Shown in pieces: positions 1 through 6,885 of a stretch of 6,885 nucleotides of DNA. The DNA lies in the NCBI GenBank assembly GCA_007135895.1, contig SLHZ01000291.1, positions 1 to 6,885 on the forward strand, written 5' to 3'. The position numbers and the translations under genes are program-made. The stretch's first letter is position 1. Each line of letters opens with the position of its first letter. The stretch is from Balneolales bacterium (GTDB lineage: Bacteria > Bacteroidota > Rhodothermia > Balneolales > Natronogracilivirgulaceae). Under the pieces are notes generated by a model. The model saw nothing but the letters and a program-made list of their open reading frames with translations. It was not told where the DNA came from and did not search any database.

Positions 1-156
1 ATACCGGCAGGGAGAAAACTTAACGAAGATGAAATGGAGTCGCTGGTCGATCAGCTGTTTGCCTGCAGCGATCCTTTTCGTGATCCTCTGGGAAATCCCA
101 CGATCCGTTCCCTGAGTGTTGACGACATCCGCAAGCTCCTTTTCAAGCAAATGTAG
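1..156 (+). CDS. mutL: DNA mismatch repair protein MutL, C-terminal end (partial)
   Basis: Only the last 51 codons are present, open at the window's left edge and ending in TAG at 154-156. The reading (IPAGRKLNEDEM, then LVDQLFACSDPF, then NPTIRSLSVDDIRKLL) follows the C-terminal dimerisation domain of MutL: the 'AIxAGxxLs' segment, a helix ending in LFAC, and the final 'PTIxxLSxDDLxxLF' strand and helix. MutL couples MutS mismatch recognition to strand incision and removal. In MutL proteins that have their own endonuclease, this region carries a CPHGRP motif whose Cys and His bind metal. Here the aligned residues read DPLGNP, so both ligands are absent. The protein may therefore be nuclease-inactive, or this may be normal for the lineage. 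The rest of the gene lies outside the window. The call rests on a short tail, so MutL is likely but not certain. Confidence 0.78.
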   Translation: MPAGRKLNEDEMESLVDQLFACSDPFRDPLGNPTIRSLSVDDIRKLLFKQM

Positions 157-192
157 GCCAGGTCTCTGAGTTTCGCTTTTTGCAACAACAGT

Positions 193-215
193 TTCGGAAG
201 ATGTAACTTCTCGAA
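193..215. other. imperfect stem-loop in the mutL/protease convergent gap
   Basis: Between the convergent ends of mutL (156) and the protease gene (255), bases 193-200 can pair with 207-215 around a 6-base loop. The stem has one G-T pair and one bulged base. Neither side is followed by a T-run, so it does not qualify as a classical intrinsic terminator, although the location between two converging genes is where a bidirectional terminator would sit. Nothing else was seen in 157-254. Confidence 0.2.
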
Positions 216-254
216 CCCGTGATTGCAGCTACCATAAAGTATAGAAAACAGCGG

Positions 255-1349
255 CTACTTAAACTGTACGGGATATCCCATTCGGGAGAGATTCCAGAAT
301 TCGCGCTGAAGGAAATCGCGAATCCGTGTCGCCGAGACAACATGCGTAATCCCGTAGTCGATTCTTGTTTTCTGCTCAGCAAAAAGTATGTCGTCATACG
401 TCTGCAGGACCGGTTCAAGCAGCTGCTCGTCATCCGGAACAATCACCCACTCCCGTGTTGCCGAACTGGATCGGGCCATTCCCACCCATTCAAATGCCGG
501 TATGCCGCCATTCACTGCAACCACTGCACCACCACTGAATCCGGGGTTGAAAAGAAGGTCCGTGATGAATGAATGATGGCGATCACGGTTGGGCTGACCC
601 ACAATTCCCGAGGTGACGACGGGATATCCGCGCGGATATCCCAGACCGTAGACAAAGCTGCCGGGAACCAGGCGATGAGGACGCCCCAAAGGGTAGGGGA
701 AGATTGGGAAAACCTCTTCCAGCGGCTCTTCAATCTGATGCCTGTCAATGGGTGCTCCGATGATGGCCAGATCCGCCAGCTCGTCCCGGGCAAGGATGTC
801 AAACGAACCCATGTAGGCAGCCTCAAACAGCCATTTGACCTGCTCTTTTCTTATGGATACCGTCTCGAGCACCCGTTCGCCCTGGTGCACCTGAAAGGTG
901 AAAATCGTATCAGGTGAACTTACCACATGATTTGCAGTCAGAAAGGCAATTCTGTTGTTGAAATTGTGGATCACAACAGCCGTACCCGCAGCCGTGCTGT
1001 TGAACTCCAATGTGGCATAGCTTACATCGGCAAGGTCTACATTGCTGAGATTCTCCGGCGTTAGCCGATGCTGCGGATCCAATAGAAACGTAGTGTAGTA
1101 GCTGGTGCTGCTGATTCTTTTGATCGAATTCTGCATCTTTTCCAGATAAGGACCGGCATTGACCACAGGGTAACCAGACAGATATTCACCGGTGCCGGGC
1201 CGTTGTCTCAGCTCATCGGTATAACGCATGCAGGATGAGCCATACAACAAAATCATAAGAACGGCTATCCATCCCGATATATACCAGGAGCTGCCACCGG
1301 AGAATAAACGGCGAAAAGCTCCGTATAATGATGTGTTATGTCGTTTCAA
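255..1349 (-). CDS. trypsin-like serine protease with N-terminal membrane anchor or lipoprotein signal
   Basis: This 364-residue protein carries the chymotrypsin/trypsin-fold triad in the usual order: His141 in LTANHVV, Asp193 in ELADLAII, and Ser272 in NPGFSGGAV, with GFSGG forming the nucleophile and oxyanion loop. Residues 1-27 are polar and basic, residues 28-36 (AVLMILLY nearby) are hydrophobic, and Cys40 follows in GSSC. This fits an anchored or lipidated exported protease, though Gly at -3 makes a poor lipobox. Residues 41-110 look like a linker with helical segments before the first strand of the protease domain. No PDZ domain is seen, unlike HtrA/DegP. The closing GITHVVSATRIRDFL resembles the last strand and C-terminal helix of the fold. 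The start is TTG with no Shine-Dalgarno sequence. It was chosen because later Met codons (residues 32 and 41) would cut into or remove the signal. It lies 38 bp downstream of the repeat lipoprotein gene, probably in one operon. The substrate is unknown. Confidence 0.85.
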   Translation of the reverse strand: MKRHNTSLYGAFRRLFSGGSSWYISGWIAVLMILLYGSSCMRYTDELRQRPGTGEYLSGYPVVNAGPYLEKMQNSIKRISSTSYYTTFLLDPQHRLTPENLSNVDLADVSYATLEFNSTAAGTAVVIHNFNNRIAFLTANHVVSSPDTIFTFQVHQGERVLETVSIRKEQVKWLFEAAYMGSFDILARDELADLAIIGAPIDRHQIEEPLEEVFPIFPYPLGRPHRLVPGSFVYGLGYPRGYPVVTSGIVGQPNRDRHHSFITDLLFNPGFSGGAVVAVNGGIPAFEWVGMARSSSATREWVIVPDDEQLLEPVLQTYDDILFAEQKTRIDYGITHVVSATRIRDFLQREFWNLSRMGYPVQFK

Positions 1350-1387
1350 GTGTAGAGGGATTGTGTCGTTGTGGTTTACTGCATGGT

Positions 1388-3292
1388 TTACAGTGATATC
1401 CTGCTGAGAAGGGGCCCCGTCAGATCTCTTCTCTCCGCACTCATCTCAAAGCCTGATACCGAGTGATGAAGCGCTGTGTGGAGCAAGGCATTTGCCGACT
1501 GACCATCATCCCTGATTCTGGCTGCCGTAAGCAGGGCGTCGGTGGCGCTTTTCTCCGCATCAAGCACGCGTCCGGCCGCCGCCAGTTTGCCGGATAATCT
1601 GCCCAGTGCCAGTGAACGCCAGTAATAACTCCGTATGTCATAGGCAATAGTAACAGCGGATCCGAAATCTTCGTTCTGAAGGTAGTGTTCTGCAAGGCGG
1701 AACTGCAATAAAGGCGCATCCCGGCTTAGTATACTCAATGTGACCGGCAACTCACGGTACCGGGTATCGGCAGCCATGATCATCAGTCGCTGCATGCCGG
1801 GGAGAAAACTCTCATGATCCATCGCATAGTGACCGGCCAGCTCAGTGGCCCGGTCGGGACGCCCCAGTTGAATCCATAGCTGCGCTGCATCTGTGATAAA
1901 CTGATTCCGCTTTGCCGGATCGGACAATGCGCGGATCTTTTCCTCCGCCTGCTGCAGCGACGCTACTGATCTGGACCGATGATTGCGTTTCTTGTGCAAA
2001 TTCGACAGCCATAAATCCGACTGAATTCGGAAATGTGCGGACGCATGCTGCCCGACAGATTCAAGATAACTGGCCAGCAATGAGTCGGCGCGCTGGTAAT
2101 CACCAAAATCCACCAGTATGTCAATCAGTTCGGAATGGGCCGTCATCTTCTCTGCAAGGTGGTCGGGAATGGTATCCAGCATGGCCAGACTTCGCGCAAC
2201 AAAGCCGTTTTTGGCATGCTCGACCGCAATGGCCGTCACACTGGTAGAGCGGAAGTATTCGTTTTCAAGTGATCGGGCCAGTTCCAGTGCTTTTTCAAGC
2301 TGATGACGCCGGGCATGTTCGGTGGCAAGCTCTCGTATGGCAAATCCGGAATAGCGGTCGTCCAGGGATTCTATATGACGAATGACAGACATACTGGCAT
2401 CGAATGCCTCATTACGGGAATACACTCCGCTCAAGACGGTCAGAGCCTCTATATAATCGAGCCGGTTTCGCTCTTCGGGCGAAGGAAGTGCCCGGCTCTG
2501 CAAGTCCGGCACCCGGTCAGCCATACCCTCACGGTAGAGATGCTCGGTCATACGGGCCAAAAGCAGGACATGATCTTCGGGAGACAGATATTCCATCAAA
2601 AGCAAAAATGATTCATGAAGATGCGGTACATCCTTTTCCGGAAAACCCGATTCCACCATGTATGATAACGCCTGATTCAATATCCGCCGGTCCTGAATCT
2701 GTTCCGCCGATGTCATAGCGTACTGCCAGTTCTTTGCTTGCGCATGGGACTGTGTCAGAAAAAGATTGATCCTGTCGGCCTTTTCAACACTCCAGTGTAT
2801 ATCCGCCTGCCGGGCAATATCGGAAATCAGCCGCTCATACAAATCTGTTCTGCCATTCTTATAAGCGATAAGCGCATATTCCTTCAATTTTTCCGCCTGG
2901 TCAACCTCGTCCCCAGTACGTCGGATCAGGTAAAGAGCCAGTTTTTCAAAATCATCCAGGGCGGAGGCTCTGGCTCTCAGAACAGGTACTTTTCTTCTTA
3001 ATTCACCAATCGTCAATTCACCGACAAGAGTCTGATGCTGGGTCACACTAACAGCGATCTGTGTGCCCGGAAAACGCTCTATGATCATTTCAATGTTATC
3101 CAAAGCCCCGCGATAGTTTTCATAAGCGGCCACAGGATCCTCTTCTTCAATTTGCAAAGCCGTTTCAACCTGACGGAAGGCCTCGACAAACAAACGATTT
3201 GCTTCGCGGTCGGAATCGGGAGCGGTGCATTGAGCCAGCAACAGAAAGAGCGTGGCAGAAATAGCAAGAAGAGGGAATCCGGATGTTTTCAT
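1388..3292 (-). CDS. TPR-like helical-repeat lipoprotein
   Basis: This 634-residue protein starts with ATG. Residues 1-21 form a signal peptide: MKT, a hydrophobic core ISATLFLLLA, then Gln-Cys22. Cys22 is the likely lipidated residue, although Gln at -1 is unusual. The mature start (TAPDSDRE) is acidic. The remainder is almost entirely amphipathic helix pairs with TPR-type spacing of about 34-36 residues. The clearest units are near 178-210, 314-347 (FAIRELATEHARR, then EKALELARSLEN), 348-382 (SVTAIAVEHAKNG, then SLAMLDTIPD), 383-412, 524-557 and 558-593 (RSLALGRLSGKLAAAGR). These match the loose 'IAxxxAxxGxxxxAlxxAxxI' pattern of TPR-like solenoids, which serve as protein-binding scaffolds. 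No enzyme motif was seen. It is the first gene of the - strand pair, so it may bind or present partners for the downstream protease; that is inference. The exact function is not recognised. Confidence 0.75.
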   Translation of the reverse strand: MKTSGFPLLAISATLFLLLAQCTAPDSDREANRLFVEAFRQVETALQIEEEDPVAAYENYRGALDNIEMIIERFPGTQIAVSVTQHQTLVGELTIGELRRKVPVLRARASALDDFEKLALYLIRRTGDEVDQAEKLKEYALIAYKNGRTDLYERLISDIARQADIHWSVEKADRINLFLTQSHAQAKNWQYAMTSAEQIQDRRILNQALSYMVESGFPEKDVPHLHESFLLLMEYLSPEDHVLLLARMTEHLYREGMADRVPDLQSRALPSPEERNRLDYIEALTVLSGVYSRNEAFDASMSVIRHIESLDDRYSGFAIRELATEHARRHQLEKALELARSLENEYFRSTSVTAIAVEHAKNGFVARSLAMLDTIPDHLAEKMTAHSELIDILVDFGDYQRADSLLASYLESVGQHASAHFRIQSDLWLSNLHKKRNHRSRSVASLQQAEEKIRALSDPAKRNQFITDAAQLWIQLGRPDRATELAGHYAMDHESFLPGMQRLMIMAADTRYRELPVTLSILSRDAPLLQFRLAEHYLQNEDFGSAVTIAYDIRSYYWRSLALGRLSGKLAAAGRVLDAEKSATDALLTAARIRDDGQSANALLHTALHHSVSGFEMSAERRDLTGPLLSRISL

Positions 3293-3428
3293 GAGCGGAA
3301 AAAGACAATGTAACAGTAAAGAAAATACGATGATTTAGCGCTATTTACAGTAGCAAAAGCGTAAAAAAGCCTGTCGAGTCGATCTGTTTTGGGTTGACAC
3401 AATAAAAACATATATTGTACATATACCC
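3293..3428. promoter_or_regulatory. divergent promoter region between the lipoprotein operon and the helicase gene
   Basis: This 136-bp AT-rich spacer separates two divergently read genes, so it should hold promoters for both. The helicase-side signals are listed separately. On the - strand side I see no convincing promoter and no Shine-Dalgarno sequence before the ATG at 3292. An 8-base perfect palindrome, TAGCGCTA at 3336-3343, sits near the middle and could be an operator half-site pair, but a palindrome this short can easily arise by chance. Confidence 0.45.
3388..3423 (+). promoter_or_regulatory. candidate promoter for the helicase gene, abutting its start codon
   Basis: Two overlapping readings are possible. 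In the Bacteroidota style (TTTG, about 19 bp, TAnnTTTG), TTTG at 3388-3391 is followed after 19 bp by TATATTGT at 3411-3418, a 4 of 6 match at the fixed positions. In the sigma-70 style, a perfect TTGACA lies at 3394-3399, but only weak -10 hexamers (TGTACA 3416-3421 or TACATA 3418-3423) sit at 16-18 bp. Either reading places the transcription start within a few bases of the ATG at 3429, leaving little or no 5' leader. Confidence 0.45.
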
Positions 3429-5434
<2,006 letters not shown>

Positions 5435-5438
<4 letters not shown>

Positions 5439-5671
5439 ATCCGGCCTTTGAGGATACGGTATTGCCGTATAATATCCTTTAGAAGCCAATAGAAGGCATA
5501 GGGGGGGAAGAGTATGAAAACGCTAATGGTAAGAAATTTCCTGCGATCGGAATAGGGATACTCGTATATACCAGACATTGCGGCTACCCACAGGATCAAC
5601 AGGGTGAAACTGCCAAGCGCTACCAGTATCGAACCGATAGTTCCGAATTGATCATGGATAATCTCAAGCAT
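5435..5671 (-). CDS. small two-helix membrane protein, function unknown
   Basis: This 78-residue open reading frame begins with ATG and ends in TAA. Two hydrophobic helices are evident: about residues 10-35 (GSILVALGSFTLLILWVAAM) and about 46-63 (LTISVFILFPPYAFYWLL). They are joined by a short polar loop (YEYPYSDRRK), and the tail is basic (RQYRILKGR), which suits a cytoplasmic C-terminus. The layout loosely recalls PLDc_N-type small membrane domains, but key similarity is not evident and no function is assigned. It converges on the helicase gene, the stops overlapping by 4 bases, and is divergent from der with a 66-bp gap. No Shine-Dalgarno sequence precedes the start. A run of seven C (coding strand) lies in the FPP codons of helix 2. 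The clear two-helix pattern and its placement in the gap between neighbours support a real gene. Confidence 0.65.
5454..5470. other. short perfect inverted repeat downstream of the helicase stop
   Basis: ATACGG (5454-5459) and CCGTAT (5465-5470) form a perfect 6-bp stem with a 5-base loop, starting 16 bases after the helicase stop and inside the 3' coding end of the small membrane protein gene. On the + strand it is followed by AATATCCTTT rather than a T-run, so it is at best a weak transcript-end or RNA-stability element. Confidence 0.2.
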
Positions 5672-5737
5672 AGTGGTATTTTTTTCCGTGGTGATGCGTA
5701 TCTTCTAAAGTTACCAAATTAGTTGCTGAAAAACATC
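5672..5737. promoter_or_regulatory. divergent intergenic spacer upstream of der and the small membrane protein
   Basis: This 66-bp gap between two divergent starts must hold or adjoin promoters for both genes, unless der's promoter overlaps the small gene. A run of seven T at 5679-5685 is the most obvious landmark. No good match to TTTG/TAnnTTTG or to sigma-70 boxes at correct spacing was found, and neither start has a Shine-Dalgarno sequence. Confidence 0.3.
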
Positions 5738-6885
5738 ATGTTGCCAGTAGTAGCCATTGTCGGACGTCCCAATGTGGGCAAATCAACCATATTCAACCGC
5801 CTGATAGGAGAAAGACAGGCCATCGTCCATGATGAGTCCGGTGTGACCAGAGATCGTCATTACGGAGAATCCTTCTGGAACGGTCGTGAGTTCATCATTA
5901 TTGATACCGGCGGTTATCTCCAGGGAAAAGCAGATGCCATTGTCACCGGTATTCGCAGTCAGGTGGAACTGGCGATCCGTGAAGCGGATGTGATCCTTTT
6001 TGTAGCCGATGTGACACAGGGAGTTACCGATCACGATGATGCTGTCGCCCAGATGCTGAGGCGCCAGGACAAGCCGGTTGTGGTGGTTGCAAATAAAGCC
6101 GACAACACCGCCAAGTCCTGGGATTCGGCCAACCTATACCGGCTGGGGTTCAATGATCTGTACCCTGTCTCCGCTCTGTCAGGCCTGGGCACCGGGGACC
6201 TGTTGGATCATCTGGTGGACCTGCTTCCGGAGAAACAGAGTGAAACCCAGGAACAGCCATGGCCGAAACTGGCGGTTATCGGTCGGCCCAACGTTGGCAA
6301 AAGCAGCCTGATCAACGCATTGCTCAAGGATGAACGCTGCATTGTGACCGATATTCCGGGAACAACCCGTGATTCCATCAACAGCCGCCTTGATTACGCT
6401 GGTAAATCGTATACCCTGATTGATACGGCCGGACTCAGAAAACGCTCGAAAGTACATGATAATATCGAGTTCTACAGTCTTATCCGTACTGAAAAAAGCA
6501 TCCGTGAATGTGATGTGGCTATCCTGATGGTGGACGCCTCCGTCGGATTCGAAGTTCAGGACGCCCGGCTTCTCAGATATGCCGAACAGTTCAACAAGGG
6601 CATGATACTGGTTTTGAATAAGTGGGATCTGGTGGAAAAAGAGACCAATACGGCCAAACAGTTCACCGATCAGATTTACCGGAAAGTGCCAAACCTGGAT
6701 TATGTGCCAGTTATAACTTCATCAGCACTAACCGGTTTGCGAATCCAGAAAATACTGGACACTTGCGAACAAGTGCTCGCCGAAAGAGAAAAAAAGATCT
6801 CTACATCCGAACTCAACCGTTTTCTGAAAGAAATCACGACAAAAAGACCCCTGCCTTATATAAGAGGCCGGCAACTGACGATTAA
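5738..6885 (+). CDS. der: ribosome-assembly GTPase Der (EngA), C-terminus cut by window end
   Basis: The frame is open from ATG at 5738 to the window edge, giving 382 codons of a protein usually about 435-500 residues long. It has the diagnostic tandem GTPase domains. Domain 1: G1 GRPNVGKS (9-16), G2 GVTRDR (35-40), G3 DTGG (56-59), G4 NKAD (119-122), G5 SAL (145-147). Domain 2: G1 GRPNVGKS (182-189), G2 PGTTRD (207-212), G3 DTAG (229-232), G4 NKWD (294-297), G5 SAL (329-331). The short linker 165-176 is acidic and Gln-rich. From about 350 the KH-like RNA-binding domain begins (SELNRFLKEI, then RPLPYIRGRQ) and is cut off. Der acts in the cytoplasm in late 50S subunit maturation and is generally essential. 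The start was chosen because the first strand (VVAIVGRPNVGKS) begins at once after it. There is no Shine-Dalgarno sequence, but A occupies position -3. Confidence 0.97.
   Translation, partial: MLPVVAIVGRPNVGKSTIFNRLIGERQAIVHDESGVTRDRHYGESFWNGREFIIIDTGGYLQGKADAIVTGIRSQVELAIREADVILFVADVTQGVTDHDDAVAQMLRRQDKPVVVVANKADNTAKSWDSANLYRLGFNDLYPVSALSGLGTGDLLDHLVDLLPEKQSETQEQPWPKLAVIGRPNVGKSSLINALLKDERCIVTDIPGTTRDSINSRLDYAGKSYTLIDTAGLRKRSKVHDNIEFYSLIRTEKSIRECDVAILMVDASVGFEVQDARLLRYAEQFNKGMILVLNKWDLVEKETNTAKQFTDQIYRKVPNLDYVPVITSSALTGLRIQKILDTCEQVLAEREKKISTSELNRFLKEITTKRPLPYIRGRQLTI

Noticed and set aside
193..215. Intrinsic terminator between mutL and the protease gene
   Set aside because: The stem is imperfect and neither strand shows a following T-run, so it is listed only as a weak stem-loop.
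219..572. 117-residue + strand reading frame
   Set aside because: It lies mostly antisense to the protease gene, has His/Cys-rich low-complexity translation and no recognisable domain; it is a shadow of the - strand gene.
255..1349. HtrA/DegP-type protease
   Set aside because: The catalytic triad fits the trypsin fold, but the C-terminal part is too short for a PDZ domain and shows no PDZ pattern.
6622..6885. 87-residue + strand reading frame near the window end
   Set aside because: It is out of frame with der, whose conserved G4/G5 and KH-domain sequence covers the same bases.

Overview
The window looks like chromosomal DNA from a bacterium of the Bacteroidota/Rhodothermota (Balneolales-like) side of the tree. 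This is an inference from four things: Der and UvrD sequence style, roughly balanced base composition, N-terminal lipoprotein-like signals, and start codons with no Shine-Dalgarno sequence at any of the five visible gene starts. No database search was possible, so the lineage is tentative.

Layout: (1) The first 156 bases are the 3' end of mutL on the + strand. (2) Positions 255-3292 hold two genes on the - strand, 38 bp apart and probably one operon: a large helical-repeat (TPR-like) lipoprotein read first, then a membrane- or lipid-anchored trypsin-like serine protease. (3) A 136-bp divergent intergenic region carries a promoter-like element that almost touches the start codon of the next gene. 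(4) Positions 3429-5438 encode a complete UvrD/Rep/PcrA superfamily 1 helicase on the + strand. (5) A small two-helix membrane protein lies on the - strand and converges on the helicase, with the two stop codons overlapping in one TTAA. (6) Positions 5738-6885 hold the first 382 codons of the ribosome-assembly GTPase Der (EngA), which runs off the window end.

The + strand genes are core information processing: mismatch repair, helicase, ribosome assembly. The less ordinary part is the opposed protease/repeat-lipoprotein pair. Its order, spacing and shared export signals suggest two exported proteins that work together at the cell envelope, but no substrate or pathway can be read from the sequence. 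I found no tRNA, rRNA, CRISPR array, insertion sequence or clear rho-independent terminator, and no stretch longer than 300 bases without a gene. No clear undescribed system is demonstrated. The best leads are the envelope pair, the degenerate metal-site motif at the MutL C-terminus, and the apparently leaderless helicase transcript.
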